A DNA stretch of 64,000 bases from Nitrospira sp. (GTDB lineage: Bacteria; Nitrospirota; Nitrospiria; Nitrospirales; Nitrospiraceae). Positions 32,428-43,071 of this stretch are shown in pieces. Location of the stretch: NCBI GenBank assembly GCA_036984305.1, contig BQWY01000001.1:806001-870000 (forward strand). The letters run 5' to 3'. Both the position numbers and the translations under genes were made by a program. The notes below the pieces were generated by a model. The model was given only the letters and a program-made list of their open reading frames with translations. It did not search any database and was not told the DNA's origin. How positions within the stretch are numbered: the first letter of the stretch is position 1; each line of letters begins with the position of its first letter.

Positions 32428-33252
32428 TTATGACCGTCTCGGTGTGCGGCATTGCTCGCATCGCACTTGAAACACGGCGCGATCTTCTAGGCGCACGGCC
32501 GTGAGGGTGCGGCCCCAGACGCAGCCGCTGTCGAGACCGATCACGGTGCTTTCTAAAAGAAGGCCGAGTGCCGACCAGTGTCCGAAGACCACCGTTGCCT
32601 CTGCATGGCGCCGATTCGGCGCGTGGAACCACGGAAGATATCCAGCCGGAATGTCATTTAATTCGCCCTTGAAGTGATAGTTGATCCGGCCGTTCGTTGT
32701 ACACACGCGGAGGCGGGTCATGACGTCGATGATGGCCTTCAATCGAGGCACCCCGCGGAGAGCCTCGTCGTAGTCTTGCCGCTCCAGGACAAATAACTGC
32801 TCCATCAGCTCTCGGAAGTCCCGCCCCCTGAGCGCGTCCGCGACCTCTTGGCTGAGCATCCGGGCCTCCTGCAGGGACCACTGGGGAAGCAGTCCGGCAT
32901 GGACCATCACATAGGGAGGCTCTTCATACAGCAAGGGCTGTTCGCGAAGCCACTGGAGGAGTTCCCATCGATCCGTGGCATCGAGCACGTCTGTGAACGT
33001 GTCCTTGGCTCGTGGCTTCAGCAATCCCTCTCCGGCGGCCAGCAAATAGAGATCGTGATTGCCAAGTACCGTCCGGGCGCGATCGCCCAGGTTTCTGATG
33101 AGACGGAGCACTTCGGCGGATTCGGGACCGCGATTCACCAGGTCCCCGACGAACCAGAGTCGGTCACGTTGTGGATTCCAGGGGAGGCGATCGATCAGAT
33201 CTCTGAGCGCGGCGGCACAACCCTGGATATCGCCGATTGCGTAGGTGGCCAT
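32428..33252 (-). CDS. apaH: symmetrical bis(5'-nucleosyl)-tetraphosphatase
   Basis: 274 aa. ApaH hydrolyses Ap4A to two ADP. Metallophosphatase signatures are Y-A-I-G-D-I-Q-G-C, F-V-G-D-L-V-N-R-G-P, V-L-G-N-H-D and M-V-H-A-G-L-L-P-Q-W. Length matches the family. It is convergent with panB, with 76 bases between the stops and no obvious terminator hairpin. Confidence 0.95.
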   Translation of the reverse strand: MATYAIGDIQGCAAALRDLIDRLPWNPQRDRLWFVGDLVNRGPESAEVLRLIRNLGDRARTVLGNHDLYLLAAGEGLLKPRAKDTFTDVLDATDRWELLQWLREQPLLYEEPPYVMVHAGLLPQWSLQEARMLSQEVADALRGRDFRELMEQLFVLERQDYDEALRGVPRLKAIIDVMTRLRVCTTNGRINYHFKGELNDIPAGYLPWFHAPNRRHAEATVVFGHWSALGLLLESTVIGLDSGCVWGRTLTAVRLEDRAVFQVRCEQCRTPRRS

Positions 33253-33389
33253 AGAAGATGGAGGGATCGCGCGAAGCCTACCCGGTCTGGTGAGCTTTTA
33301 CAAGGACTCGGGCGTGGTCTCCTATGGCGGAGCAGCAGGATTGGGATATCGGCGAGAGAAATCGGGATGATGCACCGGTACGCGGCCTG

Positions 33390-35537
33390 TCAGGCGGCTG
33401 TCAGCCTTCGTGATCCTTGTGATTTGTTCGTCAGCATCTGGGCGATCCGTTCGGCGGGTTCCGCCGCACCGTACAGGTGGCCTTGGATATCGTCGCACCC
33501 GAGACTGCGAAGCACATCGAGTTGCTGTTGGGTCTCCACGTTCTTGGCCACCACCCGGCATCGGAGTCCATGGCCCAACCCAATCACCGCCGCCGTAATG
33601 CCGTTCTGGCTCGATGGGTGAACTGTGTGATGCACGAAGGACGGAGCAATCTTGATGGTGTCGATGGGAAGCCGGGAGAGTTCTCTGAGCGAAGACGAGC
33701 CGGCCCCGAAATCGTCCACGGCGATCCGGATGCCGAGAGACTTCAGGCGTTTGAGCAATTTCATCGAGTGGGCGAGATCGTGCATGATCGCACCTTCCGT
33801 GAGTTCCACTTCGAACAAGTCCGGCGTCGGTCCTATATCCTGTACGGCCAAACTGATGATCTCGACGAGGGTTTGTTGCCGAACGTGATAATCTGACAGG
33901 TTGACGGACACCCGAATCGCCGGGGTACCAGCCAAGCGCCAGGCTTTCTGTTGGGCGCACGCAGTGCGGATCACCCACTCACCAAGTGCAACTCCGAGTC
34001 CGGCTCCCTCGGCGAGGGGGACGAATTGGCTGGGCGGCACGATGCCACGCGTGGGATGATGCCATCGAACGAATGCCTCCACCGCGCTGATCGACCACCG
34101 TTTGATGTCCACCTGTGGTTGGTAGTGGAGAGCCAATTCACGGTGTTCCATCGCGTGACGCAGGTCCTGTTCCAGAGCTTGACGATCCTCGGCGGCCGCG
34201 TCCATTTCCTTCACGAAATATTCAAACCGGTCGCCACCCTTGGCCTTCGCTGATTGGAGGGCGGACTCCGCGTTCTTCACCAGCATGTCGATGTCGGATC
34301 CGTCCTGCGGGAACACCGTAATCCCGATGCTCGCCGTGATGACCATGTGGGTGTCTCCTTCGCCGATCGGTCGATGGAGGGCCGCCAACAACCGGCGGGC
34401 GACCTTGGCTGCATCACGCTCGGATGACATGTCCGACAGGCAGAGCGCGAACGTGTCGCCCACCAGCCGTGCCAACGTTGAGCCGGCTTGGATGGACACT
34501 CCGCTAGCGATAAGATCGTCTTTGCGCAGACATTCCTTCAATCGGTCGCTCATGAGTTTCAACACTTCGTCTCCTCGACTCATACCATGCACATCGTTGA
34601 TATGGCGAAATTGATCCATGTTCACCAGCAGGAGAGCTCCGATGGCCTGCCGTTCGAGCGCCTTCAAAACAGTCTTGCCAACCCGATCTTTGAAGAGCTG
34701 TTGATTGGGAAGATTGGTGAGCGTGTCATAGTACGTGGAGAGAAACAGTTGGGTCTCGGCCATGCGCCGGTCGGTAATGTCCTGGACGGTCCCATTGACC
34801 GCACACGTAAGCCCCTGCTCGTCGATCACGGGCTCCACATGTTCTGTCACGATTCGCTCGGATCCGTCGGGACGCCGAATCCGATAGTCGATCGAAGACG
34901 TGCGCTGCCCGTAGCGAGAGATGCCCATGCTCTGTCGTACAAGCTCTTCGTCCTCCGGATGGACCAAGGCCATGTACCCGTCCCACGTATTGGCGAATTC
35001 TCCGAGCGAGACGCCCAAGATTCGGTACATCTCCTCGGACAGGGTTAACTGATCGGTCGCCACCTTCCACGTCCAGGTGCCGAGCCCAGCCAGGTGCTGG
35101 GCACGTGCAAGGTTGGTTTGGCTCTCACGGAGAGCATTCATGATGCGAGCAGTACGCAACATGTATCGGACCCGATTGCTCAGTATCAGAACCTGCCACG
35201 GCTTCGAAATAAAATCGGTTGCTCCCATGTCGTATGCCTTCTCGATGGAATCCACGTCGTCGAGCCCGGTCATGATCAAAATCGGCACGTGGCTGCCGCC
35301 TGGCAGGTGCCGAAGAGCGTGACAGGTCTCGAATCCGTCCATGCCCGGCATCATCACGTCGAGGAGCACGATATCGGGCGCGAGCCGCTTGAAGATGGCC
35401 ACGGCCTCATCGCCGGAGCCGGCCTCTTCTACGAGCAGGCCGGCCTGCTCAAGCACCTGCCGGGTGAGCAGGCGTACGGTCAGATCGTCGTCGGCGACGA
35501 GGGCGATGGGCTGTGGTCGGGAAATGTGGCTTGTCAT
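33390..35537 (-). CDS. REC-PAS-GGDEF-EAL protein with degenerate active sites
   Basis: 715 aa. An N-terminal receiver keeps the phospho-acceptor (L-L-D-V-M-M-P-G-M-D-G) and acidic pocket (A-D-D-D). A PAS/PAC region (about 145-265), a GGDEF domain and an EAL domain follow. The cyclase signature is V-G-D-T-F instead of G-G-D-E-F. The EAL motif reads E-A-F, the K-I-D-R-S-F motif is K-I-A-P-S-F, and A-E-G-V-E-T is A-K-N-V-E-T. Both catalytic centres therefore probably lost activity, leaving a phosphorylation-controlled c-di-GMP sensor or scaffold. It lies just downstream of an intact paralogue. Confidence 0.9.
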   Translation of the reverse strand: MTSHISRPQPIALVADDDLTVRLLTRQVLEQAGLLVEEAGSGDEAVAIFKRLAPDIVLLDVMMPGMDGFETCHALRHLPGGSHVPILIMTGLDDVDSIEKAYDMGATDFISKPWQVLILSNRVRYMLRTARIMNALRESQTNLARAQHLAGLGTWTWKVATDQLTLSEEMYRILGVSLGEFANTWDGYMALVHPEDEELVRQSMGISRYGQRTSSIDYRIRRPDGSERIVTEHVEPVIDEQGLTCAVNGTVQDITDRRMAETQLFLSTYYDTLTNLPNQQLFKDRVGKTVLKALERQAIGALLLVNMDQFRHINDVHGMSRGDEVLKLMSDRLKECLRKDDLIASGVSIQAGSTLARLVGDTFALCLSDMSSERDAAKVARRLLAALHRPIGEGDTHMVITASIGITVFPQDGSDIDMLVKNAESALQSAKAKGGDRFEYFVKEMDAAAEDRQALEQDLRHAMEHRELALHYQPQVDIKRWSISAVEAFVRWHHPTRGIVPPSQFVPLAEGAGLGVALGEWVIRTACAQQKAWRLAGTPAIRVSVNLSDYHVRQQTLVEIISLAVQDIGPTPDLFEVELTEGAIMHDLAHSMKLLKRLKSLGIRIAVDDFGAGSSSLRELSRLPIDTIKIAPSFVHHTVHPSSQNGITAAVIGLGHGLRCRVVAKNVETQQQLDVLRSLGCDDIQGHLYGAAEPAERIAQMLTNKSQGSRRLTAA

Positions 35538-35618
35538 CGAGATCTCATCGGGTTGTGCGCGCGGAGCGCGCGGTGAAACGCACGGGACTTGTCATGGGCC
35601 CTCGTCATGCCACGAACA

Positions 35619-37748
35619 TCATGGTGACACCGATCGCCCCAGGAGCGCCGGGAACTGATCGGCCGAGACCGGTTTGCTGAACAGGTACCCCTGCGCCTCA
35701 TCGCATCCCAGCCGCTTCAGCAGACGAAGTTGCTCTGGAGACTCGATCCCCTCCGCCAGCACGTGCATGTGCCGGACGTGAGCCATCGAAATCATCGCCT
35801 CGGCAATGGCGGCGTCCTGCACGTTGGTGGCGACATCCACGATAAAGGAGCGGTCGATTTTGATCGTGTCGAACGGCAGGGTACGCAAGTGGCTGATCGA
35901 CGAAAAACCGGTGCCGAAATCGTCGAGCCCCAAGCGTAGTCCCATCCCCTTGAGCGATTTCAGGAGTTGGGCGGCTTCCTCGGCGTGCGGCATCACGATG
36001 GTTTCTGTCAACTCCAACTCTACTGATTCGGCCGCCGCGCCGGTGCTCCGGAGGATCTCGGCGAGCTCAGACAGGAGCGAAGGATCGCGAAACTGAGCGT
36101 TGGACACATTGATGGCCACCCGCAGAGGAGTCGGCCGCAGCCCCTGCCAGACCGTGATCTGGCGGCACGCCGTTTCCGTGACCCACTGACCCAGCCGTCG
36201 GCTCAGTCCCATGTCATCGATCACCGAGAGAAATTGGCCGGGAGCCAAAAGGCCTCGTACCGGATGCATCCACCGAATCAACGCCTCGGCCCCAACGACC
36301 TGTCCGGAATGAATGTTGACGAATGGTTGGTAGCAGAGACAAAACTCTTGTCGATCAAAGGCCCGACGAAGCTCATTCTCCAGGGCCAGTCTCTCGGCGG
36401 CCATCGCATTCATGTTGCGTGAGTAGCATTGGTAGTTGTCCCGCCCGGCGGATTTGGCCTGGTACATGGCCGTGTCCGCATTTTTCAGGAGTTCCTCGAG
36501 CGATTCGCCGTCCGTCGGGTAGACCGCAATGCCCAAACTGGCTGTCACGAATACCTCGCGCCCTTCAAGCGAGAACGGCCGGCTCAGGCCGGACAGAATG
36601 CGTCGCGCAACGATGCTGGCGTGCTCGGGCTGGCGCAAGTCGGTCAAGAGGAGAGTAAACTCGTCTCCACCAAGGCGTGCGACGGCCTGCTCCGGCACGT
36701 CCGCCGTGGGACGTCCCACCGAATCGCTGGATCGCGTCACCTCTATCAATCGTTCGGCCACTTGTTTGAGCAGCAGATCGCCCATCGTGTGTCCGAACGT
36801 ATCGTTGATGAACTTGAACCGGTCCAAATCCAGAAAGAGGATGGCCATCGCCGACTGCTGCCGAACAGACTGGACCATGGCTTGTTGCACCCGATCTCGA
36901 AAGAGCAGGCGGTTGGGCAGTCCGGTCAAGCTGTCGTAATACGCCAGGTGATGCACGTGTTCTTCCAGTTGTGTTCGCTCCGTGATGTCCTGGACCGTGG
37001 CGACAATCGTCGTGGTCGTGCGGCCATCGTTCGCGAGCACGGCACGTGCCTGCAGCTGGACGATTCGATCCGATCCGTCCTCGAGCGTAATACGATGGTC
37101 CCGACGGTAGGGCTCGATGACGATGCCTGGGTCGGCAAGGATTGCATGGATAAGGTGACTGACGCTCGGCGAGACGTGGGGCAGCAGCATCTGAAGCGTT
37201 CCTCGGAAGCTGTGCAGGGCCATCCCGAAAATTGAGCAGGCTTCATCGGAAAGACGCAAATGTCCCGTAGCCACATCCCATTCCAAGCTGCCGACATGGG
37301 CTAGCCGCTGCGCCGAGGCCAAATGCTCGCGACTGCTTGCGAGCTCGCGAATCGCAGCACTGGCGCGCAGCAGGTACCGGACGCGTTGGCTCAGCAGGAA
37401 TGGATTCAGCGGTTTGACGATGAAGTTCGTGGCTCCGGACTCATAGGCTGCGTGCATCGATTCCGTGTCGTCCAGGCCGGTCATGAACACAATGGGTGTG
37501 TGGACTGCCTGCGGAAGGTGCCGAAGCGCGGCGCAGGTGGCGAAACCATCCATCCCCGGCATTCTGATATCGAGCAATACCAGGTCTGGTTTCACGCGGG
37601 AACACTTTTCAACCGCCTCCGATCCGCTGAGCGCGGCTGCCACACCGAGGCCTGCTCTCTGGAGCGTCTTCTGCAAGAGGAACTGAACCGTCGGGTCGTC
37701 GTCGACAACGAGGGCGAGGGGACGTGAAGTGGATGAGGGATCGGTCAT
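35619..37748 (-). CDS. REC-PAS-GGDEF-EAL c-di-GMP response regulator, intact motifs
   Basis: 709 aa from the ATG at 37748, which overlaps the kinase stop by four bases. Receiver domain with D-D-D and [14 protein letters not shown]-like domain (about 135-255) ending in D-I-T-E-R. The GGDEF domain has A-R-L-G-G-D-E-F-T and the EAL domain has [22 protein letters not shown] and L-A-E-G-I-E-S, all canonical. It could make and/or hydrolyse c-di-GMP under control of the overlapping histidine kinase. Confidence 0.93.
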   Translation of the reverse strand: MTDPSSTSRPLALVVDDDPTVQFLLQKTLQRAGLGVAAALSGSEAVEKCSRVKPDLVLLDIRMPGMDGFATCAALRHLPQAVHTPIVFMTGLDDTESMHAAYESGATNFIVKPLNPFLLSQRVRYLLRASAAIRELASSREHLASAQRLAHVGSLEWDVATGHLRLSDEACSIFGMALHSFRGTLQMLLPHVSPSVSHLIHAILADPGIVIEPYRRDHRITLEDGSDRIVQLQARAVLANDGRTTTTIVATVQDITERTQLEEHVHHLAYYDSLTGLPNRLLFRDRVQQAMVQSVRQQSAMAILFLDLDRFKFINDTFGHTMGDLLLKQVAERLIEVTRSSDSVGRPTADVPEQAVARLGGDEFTLLLTDLRQPEHASIVARRILSGLSRPFSLEGREVFVTASLGIAVYPTDGESLEELLKNADTAMYQAKSAGRDNYQCYSRNMNAMAAERLALENELRRAFDRQEFCLCYQPFVNIHSGQVVGAEALIRWMHPVRGLLAPGQFLSVIDDMGLSRRLGQWVTETACRQITVWQGLRPTPLRVAINVSNAQFRDPSLLSELAEILRSTGAAAESVELELTETIVMPHAEEAAQLLKSLKGMGLRLGLDDFGTGFSSISHLRTLPFDTIKIDRSFIVDVATNVQDAAIAEAMISMAHVRHMHVLAEGIESPEQLRLLKRLGCDEAQGYLFSKPVSADQFPALLGRSVSP

Positions 37749-40700
37749 GACGTCCTTCTCCTGCGAATCTCGTCCTGAAAGCACTCACTGACGGCGACGA
37801 ATTCATCAACAAGTTGGGTAAATAGCGCCGAGGCAGTCGAGAGGTCGCTCGACCTGCCGCGTGCTTCGAGTTCCTTGCACAGGCTCGAGAGCTTGACGGC
37901 GCCCAGCACTCCGCTGCGGGACTTGAAGGCATGCGCCAATTCGAACACTCGTTTTGAGTCCTTTTTCGTGACTGCTTGACGAAGTTGTTCGACGACTTGA
38001 TCGGAATCCGTGAGGAACATCGAGAGCATGGTCACGAGTACGTCGGGTCGGCCGGGTTGCTGTAGTTTCAGAATGTCTTGCCAGACCTTGTGATCAATGA
38101 CGGCTCCACTCGTGGTTTCCTCGGTCGAAATCGGTTGCGAATGTGCCGGCTCCGAGGACGCGGGTCTAGGCGCCGAGTCGGCCTGGTCGACAGGGGGCTG
38201 GGACACAGCCGGATCGGCGGCGTGTCGCGTCACCCAGCGGTTAATGGTGGAGACCAGTTGCGCCTGGGTAAATGGTTTCGAGAGGTAATCGTCCATGCCG
38301 ACCGCGATACAGTGCTCACGATCACCTTCGATCGCGTGGGCGGTCAGCGCGACGATCGGGATATGGGGCGGCTCCGGCTGTTGGCGTTCATGTGCGCGAA
38401 TCGCATGGGTGGCCGCGAAGCCGTCCATTTCGGGCATTTGGCAGTCCATAAAAACCATGTCGAACGAGGAACGACGCACGGCCTCAACCGCTTGGCGACC
38501 GTTCCCGACAACGACGGTCTGGTGCCCCAATTGTTCGATCATGAGCCGTGCCAGTTCCTGATTGACCTCGTTGTCTTCCGCAATCAGGATGGTCATCCCC
38601 GTGGTCCCGGAGGGCAATGCCGGCCGGCCGAGCAGCGAGGTCCGCACAATGTCTCCTTCGTGGCTGGCGTCGAGAGCCGACGCCTCTCGCATGAGTTTGC
38701 CAAGGACATCACGGAGTGCGTCCGCCATCGCTGGCTTGCGCAACACGGCCGCGATCCCGGCCTGGTGCGCGGTATAAATGCCTTCGATCCAGGGCGGCCC
38801 AGACAGCACCATCAGCTTGGTTGCGGCAATCGTCGGCGTAGACTTGATTCTATGCGCCAATTGGCAGGTTTCCATTTCGTCCATACTGCCGTCGAGGATA
38901 GCCAAGTGAAACGGTGTGCCGTCGACCATGTCTCGTTGCATATGGGAGACGGCTTCGTCCCCAGACGATACCCCCACGGCGACGTGGCCCCACTCACTCA
39001 ACTGTCGCTGAAGGGCGTTTCGCGACGCCGAGTCCGGGTCGACCACCATGACCTTATGGCCGGTCGGCAAGGCCGCCGGAGTGGCGGTTGCTGTAGTCGG
39101 CGTGGCTGGTCGGTCGAATCGGACTGTGAAGATGAATCGGGACCCCTTGCCAGCTTCGCTCCGCACGTGGATTGCCCCGTGCATCAGTTCCACGAGTTGA
39201 CGAACGATTGAGAGGCCGAGCCCTGTTCCACCGTACTTGCGAGTGGAGGACGTATCCGCCTGTGAGAAGGCCTCAAAGATTTCCGCCTGAAATTCCGAGC
39301 GAATGCCTATGCCAGTATCGGACACGGTCCCTTCGAGCACCACATGTGAGGCCGTGATCTCAAGAGCGGCGAACTCCACACCGACCGACCCGTGATCCGT
39401 AAACTTCAGGCCGTTACCCAGGAGATTGATGAGGATTTGGCGAAGCCGGCCGGGGTCGCCCCGTAGCGTGCTCGGGAGTGAGGGAGGAATCGAACAAAAT
39501 AATGCAAGGTGCTTGCGTTGCGCTCGCTCCGTAAACATGTCGACCGTTTCTTCAACGATCTGGTGCAGATCGAAGTCAACCGTCTCTAACTTTAACTTTC
39601 CTGCCTCGATTTTGGAGAAATCGAGAATGTCGTTGATGATCTGGAGCAGGGCGGTGCCAGAACGATACGCTGATTCGGCCAAACGATGTTGACGATGCGT
39701 CAGCCCTGTGGCCAGCAGCAGCTCTGTCATGCCGAGGACGCCGTTCATGGGCGTCCGAATCTCGTGGCTCATATTCGCGAGAAAGTGAGATTTGAGCTGA
39801 CTCGCTTGGACTGCTTGATCACGGGCATTGGTCAACGCCTCATTGGTCCGGACCAATTCATCGCGCGACCGGCGTAGATCCTCAGTCATACGATTGAACG
39901 ACGTCGCCAGCGCGCCGACCTCGTTCCGAGTGTCCACGGCAATCGTTTGTGATAGATCGCCGGCGGCAATCCGGTTGGCCAGGTTCGTCAAGGTTTGAAT
40001 GGGGATGGAGATGCTGCGGGACATGCCGTAGGCCACGAGCACGACGAGCAACGTCGTGATGAGGAACAGGACCAGAAACTCGCGGCGGAGCATTTTGATT
40101 TGACCGAAGGCTTCAGTACTGTCCTGTACCACGAGGACTTTCCAATTGAGGCCTTCGTATGTCCGAAACCCGGATGAGGTGGCGTACCCGACCAAAATCC
40201 GCGAGTCAGCCGTCAAAAAGGCGCCCCGATCGGGCGTCCCTTCAAGGTGATTGGATTCGTACCCGGCATCCGTGACCGTGACGGAGGGAAAGCTCGGAGT
40301 GGGTGTTTCATCGATAAGGAATGCCGGACCGACAATCAAGCCGCCCTGTCCATTGACGACGACGACATGGGCCGTCTGGCTTTGACCGCCTTCATGGACT
40401 TTGATTTGCTGAATCATCTCCCGGAGTTCGCCATAAGAAACGTGGGCGACGAGGTACCCAATGACGAGTTGGTCGTCATGCGACGCCATGATCGGGACCA
40501 TCAAACGAACAGCGAGGCTCTTCGTCAACGGGTCATAGGCCAAGTCGTTCACCACCAACCCTGGAGACCTTGTCCCATTACGGAACCAGGACTCGCGCCC
40601 GACGTCGCGGTCGAGCAGGGACACGTCGTTAGACGCAACGATTCTGCCCAACTGGTTCAGACAGTAGATCGCCGTCTGGTGTCCATATTGGCTCCACAGG

Positions 40701-41011
40701 CGGACTAGGGTTAGAGTGATCCGGCCCTCCGGGTCGTCCGCAATGGCGTCCTGAAAGGCGTCCATCGTGACCCACGCCTGCATGTCTTGCGAGCGGGTGA
40801 AGATCAACCGATCGATCTTCTCGATTGCTTGCGCGGCTAGTTCCTCAAGCTTGGCACTGGCATTGGCTTTGAGGATGTCTTGGCTGGTCTGGTACGACAC
40901 AGTTGCGACGATTGCGAGAGGTACCAAGGCCAGGACCATGAGGGCGGTCATCAATCGTGTGCGGATGGATGCCTGCGGCCACCACTGCCGGAGTTCCCGA
41001 ATATGCCTCAC
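37745..41011 (-). CDS. membrane hybrid histidine kinase (dCache-HAMP-HisKA-HATPase-REC-REC-HPt)
   Basis: 1088 aa from a GTG at 41011 with AAGGAGCG upstream; the longer open frame upstream does not look like protein. TM1 about 20-40 and TM2 about 311-331 flank a periplasmic Cache-like sensor; HAMP about 332-385. HisKA has F-L-A-N-M-S-H416-E-I-R-T-P; HATPase has N-box, D-T-G-I-G-I and G-G-T-G-L-G-L. REC1 (about 653-770) keeps Asp707 and Lys759 but has D-P-D in place of the adjacent acidic pair; REC2 (about 806-925) is canonical with Asp856. HPt His1027 is in E-L-A-H-A-F-K-S. The downstream c-di-GMP regulator overlaps its stop, so it is the likely phospho-target. Confidence 0.93.
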   Translation of the reverse strand: MRHIRELRQWWPQASIRTRLMTALMVLALVPLAIVATVSYQTSQDILKANASAKLEELAAQAIEKIDRLIFTRSQDMQAWVTMDAFQDAIADDPEGRITLTLVRLWSQYGHQTAIYCLNQLGRIVASNDVSLLDRDVGRESWFRNGTRSPGLVVNDLAYDPLTKSLAVRLMVPIMASHDDQLVIGYLVAHVSYGELREMIQQIKVHEGGQSQTAHVVVVNGQGGLIVGPAFLIDETPTPSFPSVTVTDAGYESNHLEGTPDRGAFLTADSRILVGYATSSGFRTYEGLNWKVLVVQDSTEAFGQIKMLRREFLVLFLITTLLVVLVAYGMSRSISIPIQTLTNLANRIAAGDLSQTIAVDTRNEVGALATSFNRMTEDLRRSRDELVRTNEALTNARDQAVQASQLKSHFLANMSHEIRTPMNGVLGMTELLLATGLTHRQHRLAESAYRSGTALLQIINDILDFSKIEAGKLKLETVDFDLHQIVEETVDMFTERAQRKHLALFCSIPPSLPSTLRGDPGRLRQILINLLGNGLKFTDHGSVGVEFAALEITASHVVLEGTVSDTGIGIRSEFQAEIFEAFSQADTSSTRKYGGTGLGLSIVRQLVELMHGAIHVRSEAGKGSRFIFTVRFDRPATPTTATATPAALPTGHKVMVVDPDSASRNALQRQLSEWGHVAVGVSSGDEAVSHMQRDMVDGTPFHLAILDGSMDEMETCQLAHRIKSTPTIAATKLMVLSGPPWIEGIYTAHQAGIAAVLRKPAMADALRDVLGKLMREASALDASHEGDIVRTSLLGRPALPSGTTGMTILIAEDNEVNQELARLMIEQLGHQTVVVGNGRQAVEAVRRSSFDMVFMDCQMPEMDGFAATHAIRAHERQQPEPPHIPIVALTAHAIEGDREHCIAVGMDDYLSKPFTQAQLVSTINRWVTRHAADPAVSQPPVDQADSAPRPASSEPAHSQPISTEETTSGAVIDHKVWQDILKLQQPGRPDVLVTMLSMFLTDSDQVVEQLRQAVTKKDSKRVFELAHAFKSRSGVLGAVKLSSLCKELEARGRSSDLSTASALFTQLVDEFVAVSECFQDEIRRRRTS

Positions 41012-41334
41012 GGTATCCGCTCCTTGTGTCGTAGCAGCCGAACATCGTTCCCAAGGTGGTCCGCAAGGTGGCAGGTCAGTGTGGTTGGATGACAAGGTGG
41101 CGTGGCGCAGTGATTCATGGCGAAATGGTCGACGGCTTTGGACAACATCTTGGCTTTTCGGATCACGTAGCGCTGGCCTTCCGCCGGTAGGACGACTTGT
41201 GCGGTCTCGGCGATCTCCTCTGTATCGCGATCGTTGGTGGGCGAGGGGTGGCCATTTCGGCAGACCAGATGGAGGAAACGCGGGTAGTCCTCTCCCACAT
41301 GTAAAGGTAGCAGGTCGTGGGGAGCAGTCAACAA
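41008..41334 (-). CDS. possible small gene upstream of, and overlapping, the kinase gene
   Basis: An open frame of 108 codons from a TTG at 41334 (or about 96 from an internal GTG) whose TGA overlaps the kinase GTG start as GTGA. The product has [22 protein letters not shown], a C-x5-C pair and C-H-L-A-D. No family recognised. The exact stop/start overlap is the only positive argument; codon use is not decisive. It could simply be leader sequence. Confidence 0.35.
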   Translation of the reverse strand: MLTAPHDLLPLHVGEDYPRFLHLVCRNGHPSPTNDRDTEEIAETAQVVLPAEGQRYVIRKAKMLSKAVDHFAMNHCATPPCHPTTLTCHLADHLGNDVRLLRHKERIP

Positions 41335-41469
41335 AAGTCAACGTTTTCGACCGTTTGTGAGTTTTTGAGCCAGCTGGCCGCAGATCCGGCCTTGGGTCGG
41401 ACGAGAAAGGATGCTGCCATGTCTGGGGGTCGCCAGTGCTGGACTTTCCACCGCACCGGCCAGCAGCGG

Positions 41470-42316
41470 TTACGGGGGATCAAGACCGCGCTTGGTAAGT
41501 TCGTCCTTGAAGATCCCACACACGGCTTGAAATTCCTCCTCCATTTGCGGGAAAAGGGCTTGAATCGGCTTGAGCGCCGAGTCAAATCCATGAGCTTCTA
41601 GACTCTTGCAATAGGCAGCAAGGCGCAGCGCCCCAAGGAGCGAGCTGACCGATTTCAATGAGTGCGCAAGCTTCCCCACGGTCGACGTGTTCCCTGCAGC
41701 AACGGCTTCACGAAGTTCGGCCATTTTTCGGGTGGTGTCCCGCAAAAAGATTTCCATGAAATGAGACAAGGAATTAGGCTGCCCGGGTTCGTCGAGTTGG
41801 TCAAAAATCTTCCACGCGCCGCGATCAACGGCCTCGCCTGAACGCTGTGCGCTTGTACTATCGGTTAGGATGGAGACCTCCTCGTCTGTGTTATGACCTC
41901 TCGATCCCTCTGATGATCCGATTCGGTAAGAGAGCCATTGTTCCACTGTGGCGTGCAAGTGTTCTTTCGTAAAAGGCTTCGGCAAGTGGTTGTTCATGCC
42001 GGCGGCGAGGAACTCCTGTCAGTCACCCTGGAACGCAGTGGCCGTCAAGGCGATGATGGGTACCGCCTCGGTGCCGTCCATGGTCTCCATGTTTCGGATG
42101 GCCCGAGACGCGGGGTAGCCGTCGATGCCAGGCATCTGACAATCCATGAAAGATCAGATCGTGAGGGTAGGCTGTGGCGAGCGCTCTAGGTTGATCCATG
42201 CACTCCGAGTGACCAAAGATCAGGGCAAGCGTCTGAGGACTATCGAGCGACCGGGCGCCAAGGCATCCGTATCTGTATTGAGAGAGATAGGGCTTGGAAA
42301 AACTGTCGATCTTCAT
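41470..42316 (-). pseudogene. decayed REC-HPt remnant of a hybrid histidine kinase
   Basis: Read on the minus strand, a receiver fragment runs D-L-I-F, then a one-base shift near 42148, then M-D-C-Q-M-P-G-I-D-G, I-I-A-L-T-A-T-A. An in-frame TGA follows at 42019-42021, then N-N-H-L-P-K-P-F-T. An HPt domain with K-L-A-H-S-L-K-S ends at 41470. The first half of the receiver and all kinase domains are missing. An internal ATG at 41997 could still yield a 175-aa HPt protein. The order REC-HPt matches the C-terminus of the intact kinase at 37745-41011, suggesting a tandem paralogue that decayed. Confidence 0.82.
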
Positions 42317-42427
42317 GGCAGACGTCTCTGAAGACGCTATCGGTCCTCCGTGAGTGAGACTTGAGATAGGAAAAAGCGAAAGCTAAAATAAAAAGTCGCT
42401 GGCTTGAAACGTGAATAGGTACGATCT

Positions 42428-42826
42428 TTAAGGGTAGCTCGCTTCGATCTTGCTTGAGAGGCCACCTCTAGCTGTGAAGTTACCGATCACCGTGGCGCGA
42501 ACGGGCCGGCATGCATCGACAAGGTCTCCCAGTATGCGGTTGACAGCATTTTCATAGAAGATTCCGATATTTCTGTACGCATGAATATACATTTTCAACG
42601 ACTTGAGTTCGACGCATTCCTTGTCGGGGGTGTAGGTGATTCGGATCATACCGAAGTCAGGTAAACCAGTTTTGGGACAAATCGCTGTGTATTCAGGTAC
42701 TTCGATCGTAATTTCATAACCCGTGAATTGATTAGGCCATGTTTCGAGGGGAGGAAGTCTCGCATCGATCCCGCTCTTGGCATGGCGGACATCGTAGTGC
42801 TGGGTAGTTTTTCTCTTTCGAGTCAT
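42428..42826 (-). CDS. queF: NADPH-dependent 7-cyano-7-deazaguanine reductase
   Basis: 132 aa from the ATG at 42826. QueF reduces preQ0 to preQ1 in queuosine synthesis. It is the short, single-domain (YkvM-type) form. Motifs: P-E-Y-T-A-I-C-P-K-T-G-L-P-D-F-G with the catalytic Cys and Asp, E-L-K-S-L-K-M-Y-I for substrate and NADPH contacts, and Y-R-N. The start overlaps the stop of the small zinc protein upstream (ATGA). No other queuosine genes are in the window. Confidence 0.95.
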   Translation of the reverse strand: MTRKRKTTQHYDVRHAKSGIDARLPPLETWPNQFTGYEITIEVPEYTAICPKTGLPDFGMIRITYTPDKECVELKSLKMYIHAYRNIGIFYENAVNRILGDLVDACRPVRATVIGNFTARGGLSSKIEASYP

Positions 42827-43071
42827 AACTGTGTCATCCACTCCGTGTGACCAAGCTCCTCGAGCTTGATGTAGAGCGCTACCCATGGACATCTCATCTC
42901 CGGATAGACCTCGCAGAATCCACCTTTTCGCACGCCCCCGCAGGGCCCATGGCTCATGAACTTCGGGCATTCCGATTTCGGTGAACCATCGGGCGCAGGG
43001 GGACGATTGTGGACCCCACCGGCTTGGTGTTCGCCGGACTCCTCGCCCGGGATAATGACGCGCAGTGGCAT
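42823..43071 (-). CDS. stand-alone MTHFR C-terminal-like zinc protein
   Basis: 82 aa from the ATG at 43071. The core C-P-K-F-M-S-H-G-P-C-G-G ... G-F-C-E-V-Y-P-E-M-R-C-P-W matches the methylene-THF reductase C-terminal family (MetV-like), in which four cysteines bind metal. The enzyme barrel is absent here. In the folate operon (30652) the barrel lacks this domain, so the two may act together in trans although they are 11 kb apart. It is translationally coupled to queF. Confidence 0.8.
   Translation of the reverse strand: MPLRVIIPGEESGEHQAGGVHNRPPAPDGSPKSECPKFMSHGPCGGVRKGGFCEVYPEMRCPWVALYIKLEELGHTEWMTQL

Noticed and set aside
33390-41011. Idea that the first receiver domain of the hybrid kinase is inactive
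   Set aside because: Its phospho-acceptor Asp707 and Lys759 are present; only the acidic pair is altered, so inactivity cannot be claimed.
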